From Saussurea involucrata (Eukaryota > Streptophyta > Magnoliopsida > Asterales > Asteraceae), in the NCBI GenBank assembly GCA_033807775.1, contig CM066321.1, positions 235,964,350-236,028,349 of the forward strand: 64,000 nt of DNA, read 5' to 3'. Shown here piece after piece: positions 11,013 to 22,335 of this stretch (position 1 is the first letter of the stretch; every line of letters starts with the position of its first letter). A program made the position numbers and the translations under genes. The notes under the pieces were generated by a model, which worked only from the letters and a program-made list of their open reading frames with translations, searched no databases and was not told the DNA's origin.

Positions 11013-12098
11013 AAATGGGAACAAATCACTATGGATTTCATAACCAAACTCCCAAGAACTGCCAAAGGGCATGACACGATTTGGGTTATAGTAGATCGAT
11101 TTACGAAGTCCGCACATTTCCTACCTATTCGAGAAGATTATAAGATGGAAAAGCTTTCTCAGATCTACATCAAGGAGATCGTTACGCGGCATGGAGTTCC
11201 AATTTCCATTATATCGGATAGAGATAGTCGTTTTACATCTCGATTTTGGCAATCACTCCAAAAGGCATTAGGAACGCAGTTAAACTTAAGCACGGCTTAT
11301 CATCCTCAAACGGATGGTCAGAGTGAACGGACCATTCAGACGTTGGAGGACATGCTTCGGGCATGTGTAATAGATTTTGGAGGAAGTTGGGATAACCACT
11401 TGCCGTTAGTCGAATTTTCATACAATAATAGCTATCATACTAGTATTCAGTGTGCACCATATGAGGCTCTATACGGTCGCAAGTGTCGATCACCTCTTTG
11501 TTGGCTGGAAATTGGGGATAGACAACTATCTAGTCCGGACATTGTTCAAGAAACCACCGACAAGATCGCAATCATCAGGGATAGACTTAAAGCAGCTCAA
11601 GATCGTCAAAAGAGCTATGCGGATAATCGAAGAAAGCCTTTAGAATTCCAAGTGGGTGGCCGGGTCTTTTTAAAAGTATCCCCTTGGAAGGGAACAGTCC
11701 GTTTTGGGAAAATAGGAAAGTTGAGTCCACGGTATGTTGGACCATTCAAGATCACGGAAAGAATTGGACCAGTAGCGTATAAACTGGAATTGCCAATGGA
11801 GTTAAGTGCTATTCACAACACGTTTCACGTATCGAACCTTAAAAAGTGTTTAGCTGATGAAGCAGTAACCGTGCCCTTGGAAGAAGTCCAAATCAACAAT
11901 AAACTGCACATCGTAGAGGAACCAATGGAAATACTCGATAGGGAAGTCAAGCGTCTTAATAGAAGCAAAATCCCGATAGTAAAAGTCCATTGGAACACAA
12001 GGCATGGGCCTGAATATACTTGGGAGCGGGAGGATTACATGTTACAAAAGTATCCTCACCTCTTTGCAAGCAAACCTGTTAACGCTAGTAACACTTGA
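11013..12098 (+). pseudogene. pol: Tekay-2 integrase core, C-terminal domain and chromodomain-like tail
   Basis: Same reading frame as the upstream polyprotein, separated only by the stop at 11010-11012; the first internal Met is at 11031. The D-D-E integrase triad is complete: D in TMDFITKLP, D in ISDRDSRF and E in DGQSERTIQ. Next come PWKGTVRFGKIGKLSPRYVG and AIHNTFHVSNLKKC, then a chromodomain-like end with VKVHWNTRHGPEYTWERED. In the family this enzyme joins element cDNA to chromosomal DNA in the nucleus. Without readthrough it is not made as part of the polyprotein. Confidence 0.92.
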
Positions 12099-12100
12099 AT

Positions 12101-12132
12101 TTCGGGACGAAATTCTTCTAACCGGGGGAGAC
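12101..12132 (+). promoter_or_regulatory. Tekay-2 3' end motif and polypurine tract
   Basis: The sequence TTTCGGGACGAAATTCTTCT, an end motif I recognise from many Tekay/Del-type elements, is followed by a purine run (CCGGGGGAGA) directly before the 3' LTR at 12133. Confidence 0.85.
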
Positions 12133-15116
12133 TGTGACAACTGTCAAATTCACATCTCAGGTTAGAACTGTTTTGGAAACCTTATATTTTTATGACATAG
12201 TTTACACAGTGCAATTGTAGCAGTAAACCCGGTACAATAGGAAAAATTGAGAAATTTTGCCTAAGAAATCCTTGAATTAGGAAATTATCCATAAATCTCA
12301 TAAAATGCCAACCTAAAATATTTATATACTACAAGTATTTATGTAATTGATAATTTATATATTTCAATCATATTATATATGAAAGTACTTTGTTTTATAA
12401 TTACTTGGTATTTTAAGTTTAGGAGAATACAAGTATTTTTATATCTAACCAATAATACAACATTTATCTTTAGTATTTATATTTTTTTTATTAATAAACC
12501 CCCCCCCCCCATGTGAAATCCCCCCCCCCCCCTCTCTCCCTATTTCTATAAAATAAACCTTACATTTCATTTTTGAATCATTTCTTTTACTTGCATTTTC
12601 TCTCAAGTATCATCCCTCTCTCTCTCCACCTTCAAATCTTCATATCTTCATCTTCAAACCTTCAAACCTTCATCACAACTCCAGCCCCTAAACTCTTATA
12701 CTACAAGAGTCCAAGGCAATCTAAGGTAAACATAAGTGTGTTGGGTAAAATCCACACACATTCTTTTAAGTCTTTTTCATATTCTTGCATTTTTAAAAGT
12801 ATGATCTTCATCTTTTTGTTACACTTTCTTCACATCTTTTAAAATCATCTTTATGGGTCTTAATGTTTGTAGATTTACCATCATAACATCTTTTGTTAGT
12901 AAAAGATGGCGAATCCAAAATCAAACCAAAGTTAAGATCAAAGATGAACATTTTAAACACATGCATGTAGTAATCTTGAAAGATCCATCATTTTTGTTCA
13001 AGAGTCTTATGAATGTATCTTTGAAAACCACTAAAAACACATTTAAACCCACATGCATGAGCTCAAAATACTGAATTTTTAGTTGCATGTTGATGTTCTT
13101 GGCAAGAACATCAACAATCTTCAAATTGGGTCTTTTGCAAAAGTGTTCAAAGTTTGAGTTGATGGTTGTTTTGCATGCATTTTAAATGGATCATAAATAT
13201 GTTTGGGAACTGAAAATAGTTGTATGGATGAGAGTCAAATCGGATTTTGCATGCAAAGGAATAAGAATTTTGGTTTAAAAGTCTAGTTGGGTGCACATGC
13301 ACAAGGTGTTGATTGGACAGCTTGCTGCCAGAAATTACACCTCACTTCAAAGAGTCATATCTCACTCATTTTAACTCCAAATGGAGTGATTCTTTTTCTG
13401 GAATTCATTTTAGTGTGATAAGATTCAAACCCAAGTGGTTTCATTTAAAAACTCAAAGATTTCATTTATCAAACAGTCCTCACAAAATCCGGATGCAAAC
13501 AGCAAAGTATTCTGTCGGATTTTACGCCGTGTATTATTTCATGTACTTATACTTCTCCAAAAACTACGAAACTGGTATCAAAGGTTTCCTAACTCATTGA
13601 ACTTAATGGACATAAAATTTCATGATTTAATAATACCTGGAGGTTACCCAAAGTTGGACACAAAGTGACATCAAATTCTGGACAGTAAAGGACAATTTAT
13701 TATTTATTATAAGGACTATTTCTAATCCCATTTCATCATTTCATGATGAAATAGTGGAGTATATAAGTATATCTTTTATTTATGCAATGTATTTATGTCT
13801 TTTATTTATGCATTTTATTTATTCTTTATCCCTTTTCATCTTTTATGATGAAATTGTGGAATGTTTATATATATAACATATTTGTATATATATTTATGCA
13901 TTTTATTCTTGATCCCATTTCATCATTTTATGATGAAATAGTGGAGTATAAATATATTATGTCTATATATTTATACATTTAAATATTTGTCATTTCGTTT
14001 ACGACCCCTAATTTTATCGTCGTTACGATAAAATTTCGGTTTATACATAGATATGTACTAAATATGTTTATGTTCTTTAAAACCCTTTTCGTTACCTATT
14101 GGGACGAAATTGTGGAAACTTTAATCTAAGAAGGACAATGTATACGCTTATTACGTTTTAATAATAAAACACGCAAGGCATTTTATGATGATTGGGATAA
14201 TTAGTACCGAACCTTCGAGATTGAGAACTCACTAGTGACCTTACGTTCATAGGTTTGAAGTAGGATCATCTCGGAGTATTTGTGGGAGATTCCTGGATTC
14301 TATCACGTATCAAGTGAGTATTCACAACCCCTTTTTCAATGTTTTACATATTTTGGGGTGAAAAGCATGTGGTTACTACAACTATTTTACACACCGATTA
14401 TTTCGTTTTCTTGAAAATACGAAGCTTGCTTATTTATGCTCTATGGTATCTATGTTGTTGCAAATGTTGTAAGTTTGAGTTTCTTTTGCTATCATGTATA
14501 AAGTCCCCGTTCACGTATACGTTACCCGTTTAACTCACGAGTGTGAGCCGTTGGTAATTATGAATAACGTTATTTGGGTTGACACCCCCACTCACAAGTA
14601 GCGCTTGTTTGAGTGCATAATTATTCATGTATTGCGTATTGTTGGTGATAGGACATGCACGTATGTGGAATGATTCCACCGTTGTGGTAGGGGCAAATTA
14701 TGTCAGTATAGGTCGGGTAACGGGCTCAATAACTTAGCATTTTACATATGATTACCTTGAGCAAGTGGTTTTATAACCGTATTATTTTATCCCATGTGTG
14801 GATTTAAACTATTTTGTGATGGCAAACAATGTTATACTCATTAAACCTGTGAACTCACCAACTAGTGCATTAGTTGACACTCTCATTTACATGCTTTTCA
14901 GGAGAACGTCTTTAAGGTTGGAACTTAGGAAGGCTACACGTGATGAAGCTTTTCTTTACTATCTTTAAATTTCATGTTCATTTCCCTTCCGTAAAAACAA
15001 TTGTAAAAGACAAGGTTTGACCTTTGAATGTATTTTGATGGTTGTTGTGATCTTGTAACTTTTGCTATGAAACTTGAGCTGCACATCCCGTGTTTCCGCT
15101 TTAGCGGGGTGTGACA
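12133..15116 (+). mobile_element. 3' LTR of Tekay-2 (2984 bp, full length)
   Basis: Starts TGTGACAACTG and ends GGTGTGACA, followed by target duplication GGGAG. It keeps a block at roughly 13248-13790 that is missing from the 5' LTR, so this copy shows the family's full LTR length. Poly-C runs lie near 12497-12531. No gene is present. Confidence 0.93.
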
Positions 15117-15120
15117 GGGA

Positions 15121-15243
15121 GACCGAGGAATACGTACTCAAGTGTGGTATGAACTCGGGGAGACCGAGGAATGTTTACGCGAGTGTGGTATGAACTCGGG
15201 GAGACCGAGGGATGTTTACACGAGTGTGGTATGAGTTCGGGGA
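15121..15243 (+). repeat. Three 41-bp tandem repeats in the Tekay-1 LTR
   Basis: Units 15121-15161, 15162-15202 and 15203-15243 each begin GACCGAGG or GACCGAGGG and end AACTCGGGGA or AGTTCGGGGA, with few mismatches. A partial unit lies left of Tekay-2 at about 4660-4681. Tekay-2 therefore landed inside the array. Confidence 0.85.
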
Positions 15244-15638
15244 GACCGAATGATGTATGCATAGGGATTATTGTATGAGTTTGCTTGTATTACTAAACTG
15301 CGTGTATTGGTTGTTATATCTATCTGCTGGTAGGGGTGGTGTTGATATAATTTATATCCTATGCATGTGTTTACCCTTTCCCCGCAAATTTACTGTTTCA
15401 GGTACGAGTGGCAGCAAGGCTTGACGGTACACACTGGCGCGTCGTGGGGTCTTTTATCAGTTTACCTTGAGACATTAAGTTTATGCTATTTACATTTTCC
15501 GTTGTGTTAATTGATTCGGTTATTTAACTTAACGAGATTTGGATAAACGTTTGATTGGATTTAAATACTTATGGTTTATTTTAAATAAAATGTTATTTTT
15601 AAAAAGTTTAAATTTATTGTAATTTTTGGGACGTTACA
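15122..15638 (+). mobile_element. 3' LTR of Tekay-1, second part
   Basis: Continues the LTR cut by Tekay-2. It carries the repeat array, an acceptor-like CTGTTTCAG ending at 15401, and the LTR terminus GGGACGTTACA at 15638, followed by copia sequence on the opposite strand. Confidence 0.8.
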
Positions 15639-16768
15639 GTAGCAGACTTCTGCTCCTTGAAAGAGTTAAAGTTGAAGATCTCCTTGGGATCAAGACTTTT
15701 GGCAGAGTTAGAAATGATGATTTCAGCTTTTCCTTGATCATGAATTAACTTTAAAGATGGTTTTGTAACCTTTTCATGACCAGAGGAGTCATAGCTGACA
15801 TTTCTGAAACTTAGCTTTCTGGTCCTTGACCCATCTGAAGTTTTTGTTCTTTTGAAAACATTTGTACCAGAAGATGCACAGTCAGGAGTTTGGACTTTCC
15901 CAACTCAGAAGGTAGAGGACATAGATGTCTTCTTTTCTCCAGTGAAGGGATTAAGGTCACTAAAACCCAGACCTTGAGTGTCCTTTTGAGAATTAATTTT
16001 AATGTGCACATCTTGTGCATCCTGGTACTTCTTTATCAGAAGCTCTTTCCTCTGTAAAGACTGATGTAAACCTTCCCTTTCTTTTTGAAAATAATTCTTA
16101 AGGGAAACAGAGTTAAGTCTTTCATATTCTGATGTCTTTACCTCTTCAACCTTTAATCTCAAAACCTCTTCATATTCCTTACATTTTTCAGAAAATGAAG
16201 ATTCCTTTTGTTTTTGTAAATCTTCTAGCTCAGATTTTTCTTTAGAAATATCTTCCTTCTCTATTTCCAAGAGACTTTTCTCTCTCTTGTAGAAGGACAG
16301 ATTTTTCTGAGCTAGTTTTCTCAGTTCTTTTTCCTTATAAAGTTTTTGTTTAAGGTTTTGAAATTCCTCAGCAAGCTTAGACACATTCATTTCCAATTCA
16401 GAGTCAGATTTGGATTCAGAGGATGAACATACCTCGACACTGGGTTTGGAAGTCTCCAGCGCTCTGTCAGCAGAGTTTGTCACAGAAAAAGCACAAGACC
16501 TTAAGGAAGAATCAATCTCTGTTGGCTTCTCTGTCATTTCCTCTGCTATCCTTTCAGTCATTTCCTTTGAACTCCCTTCTTCAACAGCCATCCCACAAAA
16601 GTTGGCCTGCTCTGGTTCATCGTCAGAAGATGAATCAGAGATCCAGTTCTCCATCTCTGCCACATAACTTCTCTCTCTGAAGTTGTATTTATACTTGTTC
16701 ATGTAGTAGTACTGGTCTTTTACCAGTCTACCCTTGCAGTTGGCAGAGAAATGCCTGGTTTGCCACAT
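15639..16768 (-). pseudogene. gag: SIRE-like gag C-terminal part: broken zinc knuckle and long coiled coil
   Basis: The main open frame is 15905-16768, 287 codons. It begins inside a zinc knuckle (HFSANCKGRL); a one-base loss near 16752 separates this from the matching CFRCGKPG half in the neighbouring frame. An acidic stretch (ISDSSSDDEPEQANFCG) follows, then roughly 150 residues of heptad-rich coiled coil with many E, K and L (LAEEFQNLKQKLYKEKELRK and similar). A frame change near 15905 leaves further gag-like text to 15639 (NVFKRTKTSDGSR), where Tekay-1 begins. A coiled coil of this size suggests self-assembly. Confidence 0.7.
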
Positions 16769-17923
16769 CTAAAGCATCTTCCATCATTCTGATTGATAGG
16801 TTAGGAAGCATCTGTTGGCTTCTGTGGTGCTGGTTGGTTGTATCTCTATTAATACTGGGGTGGTTTCTGCTCTTGTGCAATTCTGTGGTTGTTCTGGTGG
16901 TGAGGTGCAGTTCTCTGCTCATAAACTCTCTTCTCGTCCTTCTCTTCTCTCTCAAACATTCCTCTTCTGTCAAATACTTTCGTGCCAAATCTCTTGTTGA
17001 ACTGTTGAGTGATCAAGGCAAGAAATTGGGCAAAAGCATTGATGTCAGAATCATCACCATCTTCTGACAGACTTTCCTCATCATCACTTTCTGCTATTAG
17101 GCTTTTCTTTCCCTTTTTTTTTATGGATTTCTCTTTCTTCTTGTCTCTGGCAGCATTATCTCTGTTAGATTTCCCTTCTGAGGGTGCTTTTGATTCAGAG
17201 ATCAATGCCAGTGGATTTGCCTTTTTGCTTGACAACATCCTTTCCTTGTGCAGCTAAAGTGCCATACACATCAGTGAGTGACCATGTATCCAGGTCCTAG
17301 TTAGCTTGTAGAGACATAGACAGATTTAACCAGTCATCATTCAAACTTTTTAAGAACAAGACATTGCTATTTTCCTTCGACCTTACAACCCCACATTTCT
17401 TACATTTGTTTATCAGAATGTTGAATATGTTGTAGGTCTGTTGTAAAGTTTCCTCAGGAAGAGCTTTAAAATCATTGTATTCATTAATACATTGGGTCCT
17501 TCTGTTCTTTTGGGTTTTAATACCCCCTTCGAGTTGGTTCAGAAGTTGATCCTAGATTTCCGTAGCAGTAACACAAGAGTCTAATTCTTGAAAAATATCG
17601 TTTGGAATGGCCATAATCAAAAGTCTAACTGCTTTAAGATCATTTTCCATTTTAAGCTTTTCTTCTTCCGTAAAACCAGTGGTTTTAGGCTCGAGGTGAG
17701 CAGGAATCTCATCAGTTGTTTCTGTAGCAGGAACACGAGGAACCAATACCATAGGTTGGAATGGTCCTTTTGTGACAGATCGCATAAGATCTCTATCCAT
17801 GCCATCGAAGAAGTTAACCATCCTGATCTTCCATTGAGGGTTTTCATCCCTCAGAAGAGTAGGAGGTTTGGTTAAAGAACCAGCAGTGTAAATAGCATTT
17901 ATGTTGTTGTTCGCCATTTTCAA
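16769..17923 (-). pseudogene. gag: SIRE-like gag N-terminal and central part, frameshifted
   Basis: The start is most likely the ATG at 17917 or 17923 (MANNNINAIYTAGSLTKPP), about 260 bases downstream of the primer site. The first frame runs to 17552 and includes NPQWKIRMVNFFDGMD and LLIMAIPNDIFQELDSC, typical of copia gag. The middle (17239-17551) is broken by stops. A lysine-rich, acidic segment at 16849-17238 has ESDDEESLSEDGDDSD and FLALITQQFNKRF just before the zinc knuckle. Several frame breaks make the gene non-functional. Confidence 0.7.
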
Positions 17924-18181
17924 GGAAAACAGAATATGAAGATTTTGAAAGATTTTAAAAGAGATTTGTACTTAAGAGATGAGCATAAATGTAATAGAAC
18001 AGTAAAAATAGTAAACAAAGCTTCCAGGAATTTCAAACTTCTATTTCTAGCTTAAGAAAGAGAGTTTCAGGTTTTAAACAAAAACAGGGTATTCTTAGAA
18101 ACTTTTGAAAAACAAGGCACAATCAACAAGTGTGAATCAACCTGGTAAGATTGAATCGATTTGATTTAAGCAAATCAATCT

Positions 18182-18193
18182 GCTCTGATGCCA
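18182..18193 (-). promoter_or_regulatory. Primer binding site of the SIRE-like copia
   Basis: On the minus strand this reads TGGCATCAGAGC, one base different from the initiator tRNA-Met primer site, two bases from the LTR end. Confidence 0.85.
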
Positions 18194-18195
18194 AT

Positions 18196-18904
18196 TGTAG
18201 GTTCCCAGATTCACCTTGTGTCATACAAACAGAAAGATCAAAGATAGGTGGAAGCATAATAAATCTGTTTGTGTATGAGTGATTGTGTGTAACATTAAGC
18301 AATGAGAGAATGACAGTATAATGAACAGTAAAAGATAACAAGATTGAATAACAAACTGCTCGTATATTGAAATATGAATAACACCAAGAACACTTTTCTT
18401 GTGTGTGTATTCTAAAATCTCTCAGGTTACAGATCGTACACTAGAAGTGGGATGGAATTATGCAGTGATTGTTCACAATGCTAGTAACGATTCTTACAAA
18501 AGCTTACAATTGTGTGCTCCACTAACGTTCTATTTATAGGGAAAAGGCAATAGACAGTGTACTATCTAACCCTGTGATGACACATGGAAAGTATGTATTC
18601 GTCCTTTTAGGGCTGATGTGGAAAATGCGGACACTTGTCTATCACTCAGAGATTTCTACGAGACTTCAGCTTCACAGAGGTCTTCATTCACCAGAGGTCA
18701 TATGCCAGAGCCCTGAAGGTCTTCTGGCGAACTTGTTCTCTGACGGTCTATCAGAGGTCTTCTGCCAAAGCTCTGACGATCTCTAATGGTCTTCTGTTAT
18801 TCTTCTGCTAAGTCTTCATCTTGGTCTCTAAAGTCATGTTCTCTGACGTCCTTTTAACTTGTGATATTTTCAGTACTTTTACATTGGCATACTTAGGGCT
18901 AACA
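18196..18904 (-). mobile_element. 5' LTR of the SIRE-like copia (709 bp)
   Basis: On the minus strand the LTR starts TGTTAGCCCTAAG and ends GGGAACCTACA, with the primer site right behind it. The plus strand shows a CT-rich segment with repeated CTCTGA and GTCTTCTG words (about 18670-18800). Confidence 0.8.
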
Positions 18905-19620
18905 CTTAGTCCTTCTCAGGTACTTGAGGATATTCTTTATTGCTACCTAGTGAGCTTCACCAGGGATTGATTGGTATCTACTAGTCATGCCTAAAGCATA
19001 ATAAACATCAGATCTAGTACATATCATGGCATACATTATGGATCCAATTGCCGAAGCATAGGGAACACCCTTCATGCGATTCATGTCTTCCTTTGTGGAA
19101 GGACATTGAGATTTACTCAACTGTATACCATGTACCATTGTCATGTTTCCTCTCTTGGAACTCTCCATCTTAAACCATTTCAAGACCTTGTCAATCTGTG
19201 TACTTTGGCTTAATCCAATCAAGCACTTAAATCTATTACGATAAATCTTTATTCCAAGGATATAGGCAAACTCTCTCAAGTCCTTCATCGCGAAACATTT
19301 CCCTAGCCAGGATTTTACTCCGTCTACCATTGGGATATCGTTTCCGATGATTAGAATGTCATCGACATATAGAACTAGGAAGACTACAATGCTCCCAATG
19401 GATTTCTTGTATACACAAGGCTCATCTTCGTTTTTGATGAATCCAAATTCTTTAACTTTCTCATCAAATCGAAGATTCCAACTTTGAGACGCTTGCTTTA
19501 GTCTAAAAATGGATCTTAGCAATTTGCACACTTTATTAGGATGCTTGAGATGCTTAAAACATTCTGGTTGTACCATGTACACATCCTCGCTTAGCGTTCC
19601 GTTAAGAAACGCGATTTTGA
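18905..19620 (-). pseudogene. pol: Tork-like copia reverse transcriptase and start of RNase H
   Basis: The open part is 18947-19582 (211 codons). RT motifs include KVCKLLRSIFRLKQASQSWN, the catalytic VLYVDDILIIGND and LIGLSQSTQIDKVLKWF, then RNase H-proximal YASAIGSIMYAMICTRSDV and IPGEAH. A stop replaces the expected tryptophan after GEAH; about 14 further codons (VAIKNILKYLRRTK) are readable before the SIRE-like LTR. The normal Y-G-L of the SIYGLKQ motif is IFRLKQ here. Confidence 0.85.
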
Positions 19621-20259
19621 CATTCTTTAATCATACCTCATAATCGTGGTATGCAACAATTGCAAGCAATATCCTAATGGATTTGATCATGACTACCGGA
19701 GAGAAGGTTTCATCATAGTCAACACCATGTGTTTGAGTAAAACCTTTTGCTACCAATCTAGCCTTGAAAGTGTGCACGATCCCATCCATGTCGGCTTTCT
19801 CCTTGAAAATCCATTTGCTCCCAACAACTTTGCATCCTTCGGGTGCTTCTATCAGATCCTAGACCTGGTTATCCGACTTGATTGTATCTCGGCTTTCATG
19901 GCATCATGCCATTTGTCAGATTTTACACCTGACATAGCTTGTCGGTAGGTTAATGATTCATCATCAACCATGGTGTCACAGCCAATCAGAAACCCCGGGT
20001 ACCTATATGCATCTTGACGAATCCTCCCCGACCTTCGAACCGTTTGTCTCTCGTTGGTATCCTCAATATCTTGTTGAGCGCCAATGTCAACCTGTGTATC
20101 TAGTGGTGTTTGCTGAATCTCTTCAAGTTCAACTCTATCCCTTATCTTGAAAACCATTTTCTAGAAACTCAAAATTGTGAGCGACAAACACCTTGTTTTC
20201 GCTAGGGTTGTAGAAATAATAATCAATAGTCTATTTGATATATCCTACAAAGATACACT
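19621..20259 (-). pseudogene. pol: Tork-like copia integrase tail to RT N-terminus, broken
   Basis: The clearest open piece, 19852-20157, has the hydrophilic linker with RRSGRIRQ and then the RT entry block SLTYRQAMSGVKSDKWHDAMKAEIQS. The flanks (20160-20259 and 19621-19851) carry related coding text with several stops, matching the segment that in relatives reads through the first RT motifs. Confidence 0.7.
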
Positions 20260-20874
20260 TTAAGATCTAGGCTCTAGCTTCTTAGAAGCTTCCTCCTTAA
20301 CATAAGCATCACAACCCCAGACCTTCATATAAGATAAGTTTGGAACCTTCCCAAACCACATCCAATATGGGGTCTTGTCGACCTTCTTGGTTGGTACATT
20401 GTTTAGTATTCTGGCGGCAACTTCGAAAGCATACCCCCAGAAACTCTTAGGCAACTTGGTATGAATCATCATAGATCTAACCATATCCAACAAGGTACGG
20501 TTTCTCCTTTCAGAAACATTATTATGTTGTGGTGTTTTTGGAGGAGTGAGTTGTGAGGTTATCCCACACTCTCTAAGATGATCGGTGAATCCTTGGCTCA
20601 TATATTCACCACCTCGGTCAGACCGAAGGACTTTTATCTTTTTGCCAAGTTGGTGCTCTACTTCATTCTGAAACTCTTTGAAAATCTCGAAGCTATCAGA
20701 TTTGTGTTTTATCAGATAAACATATCCATATCCACTGAAATCATCAGTAAATGTAATGAAGTAGTAGCAACCATTTCTTGTGGCTGGGTTTAAGGGCCCA
20801 CATACATCGGTATGTATCACTGCCAACAACTCACTTGCCCTTTCGGGCTTTCCTTTAAAGTGTGCTTTAGTCAT
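20260..20874 (-). pseudogene. pol: Tork-like copia integrase core
   Basis: The 204-codon frame carries a copia integrase core: first Asp in VIHTDVCGPLNP, FITFTDDFSGYGYVY, second Asp in LRSDRGGEYMS, and the Glu in NNVSERRNRTLLDMVRSM. The usual glycine before VSERRN is Asn. It continues with ILNNVPTKKVDKTPYWMWFGK and MKVWGCDAYVK. The zinc-binding N-terminal part lies upstream in broken frames (20880-21005). The triad is kept but the frame is not continuous with neighbours. Confidence 0.88.
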
Positions 20875-21005
20875 CTTGCGTATTAAACAAGATTAACATT
20901 TTTCAAATGAATCACCAGTTGATTCTAAGATCCCATCCTCTTGGAGCTTGGCAATGCATTTATTATTTATATCGCCAAGACAACAATGCCACAAGTATGT
21001 TTGGA

Positions 21006-21740
21006 TCAAGTCATGCTTAAGACTTTTAGCATCGATTTAGAACTAATACTATTACGAACATCTATTTCATAAATGCCATTAACTGGCCTAGCAATAAAAT
21101 ATAGAATCCCACGCAAACATGCAGAAATAGAATTATCTTCAAGAAATTTAAACATAAATCCATCTTGTCTAAAACGTGCAACAAAAACAATGTTTCTCAC
21201 AATACTAGGAACATAAAGACAATTATAAATTTTAATAACCAGACCATTGGGAAGGATCATATCATAATCACCCGGAGACACAACATCTACACTTGTCCCA
21301 TTGCCCATCTTGAGCTCCAACTGGCCCGGCCTCAACTGCCTCTCACTTCTTAGTCCCTACAAAGAGTAACAAATATGAGTTCCACATCTGGTATGAAGTA
21401 CCCAGAAATCATAATCAAAAGTTAATAAATCGATGGTATACAGACCTGAAGGCCCATCTCCCAGAGCCTTCTCCTTCTTTGCCTTTGCAATCAGAACTGG
21501 ACAGTTTCTTTTCCAATGCCCTTTCTTAGAGTATTCAATGCAAACAACATCCAGAGAAATATTTCCCTCATTCTTCTTCACCTTGCTGGAACTTCCAACT
21601 TTCGCCTTTCCTTTCCGAGTCACACTCTTCACACTCTTCTTCTTGGCCACTCCTCCCTTGGCCTTGATCATCAGGATAGGCTTTGATTTCTCCATCTTGG
21701 AGGTAATCCCTCTTTCAGCAGTCTTAAGCATTCCATGCAA
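21006..21740 (-). pseudogene. Tork-like copia gag C-terminus, mutated zinc knuckle, dead protease, pre-integrase region
   Basis: Frame 21357-21740 begins in late gag (HGMLKTAERGI), has a lysine-rich stretch and a knuckle CIEYSKKGHWKRNC in which the second Cys is Tyr. It ends at WVLHTRCGTHICYSL, where copia proteases have the catalytic Asp; here the position reads His. Frame 21006-21335 continues with ELKMGNGTSVDVVS, LYVPSIVRNIVFVARF and GIYEIDVRNS. Loss of both knuckle and protease residues shows long decay. Confidence 0.8.
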
Positions 21741-22335
21741 CTAAGTGAGGGATTTGTCCAAGCCGCTCATATGATAATTAAGCACAAAGTCATCATATAA
21801 CTTAGACAGGGAGTTGAGGATCAAGTCAACCCCTAACTCTTGTCTAAGAGGGTAATCCAATCGATTCACACGGTCAATGTACCCTTTTATCCTAAGGATG
21901 TGGGCACTGATCGACGTCTCCTCTTGCATCATACAAGCATGTAGTGATCGCACAGTATCAAACCTTTCCTGCCTTGCCTGTTGACCAAACACGGTCCTCA
22001 TGGAGGTAATCATTTCCCATGCTGACAGCTCCTCATGTTCCTTCAAAAGTTTTTAGGAGTCAATGAGGCCAACATCAGACATGAAACGCTTAGAGAGTCT
22101 CAACGGTACTTATCATAAGCAGCTCGAACACTCTTAGAAGCGTTCCTAGCAAGAGTGTTTGGAGGGGGGGGGGGGGGTTCTCGAGTACGTAGAACTTTTC
22201 CTCATGCCTAAGGACGAACCTCAGAAATCAGAACCACTCTAGGAAGTTTTGACCATTTAGCTATTCTTTCTCCAAAATGGATCGGAGTGTGAACTGGGTG
22301 AGGTTTGAGTTTGAGTTATCTTGATTAGCAGACAT
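21741..22335 (-). pseudogene. gag: Tork-like copia gag
   Basis: Likely start ATG at 22333-22335 (minus), reading MSANQDNSNSNLTQ. Stops and a C-rich tract (poly-G 22161-22176 on the plus strand, a proline run) break the first part. The 21741-22046 frame keeps copia gag blocks AWEMITSMRTVFGQQARQER, ISAHILRIKGYIDRVNRLDY and DLILNSLSKLYDDFVLNYHM. Confidence 0.8.

Larger units (their letters stand above)
4682..15116 (+). mobile_element. Tekay-2: complete Ty3/gypsy chromovirus with a decayed gag
   Basis: Both LTRs start TGTGACAACTGTC and end GGGGTGTGACA. A primer site (7133-7144), gag remnant, long pol reading frame, purine tract and target duplication GGGAG are all visible. The two LTRs look nearly identical apart from a block of about 540 bp missing from the 5' copy and scattered single-base differences, so the insertion is recent. 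It sits in the 3' LTR of Tekay-1. The pol is close to intact, yet one nonsense codon and the missing capsid domain make it defective. Confidence 0.93.
1..15638 (+). mobile_element. Tekay-1: Ty3/gypsy chromovirus, 5' part outside window, interrupted by Tekay-2
   Basis: Plus-strand LTR retrotransposon whose 5' LTR and start lie left of the window. The order gag, protease, RT, integrase C-terminus, chromodomain-like tail, purine tract and 3' LTR is visible to 4681. The LTR resumes at 15117 after Tekay-2. The 3' LTR starts TGTAAAGCCC and ends GGGACGTTACA, so its ends form the inverted pair TGTAA/TTACA. After removing Tekay-2 the LTR is about 2.07 kb. The body is dead: frame breaks, a premature stop and a large internal deletion. 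It lies inside the SIRE-like copia; the predicted target duplication is GTAGC at 15639-15643. Confidence 0.85.
15639..18904 (-). mobile_element. SIRE-like Ty1/copia element, 5' part only (3' part left of window)
   Basis: Minus-strand element: 5' LTR at 18196-18904, primer site at 18182-18193, then gag running leftward to 15639, where Tekay-1 interrupts it. No protease, integrase or RT of this element is in the window; they should lie beyond the 5' end of Tekay-1. The long gag with an extended coiled coil is the SIRE/Maximus layout. It sits in the RNase H region of the next copia; the predicted target duplication is CTTAG (18905-18909). Confidence 0.75.

Noticed and set aside
16410..16680. Plus-strand ORFs of 85 codons
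   Set aside because: Antisense to the SIRE-like gag coiled coil; the minus strand carries the recognisable motifs.
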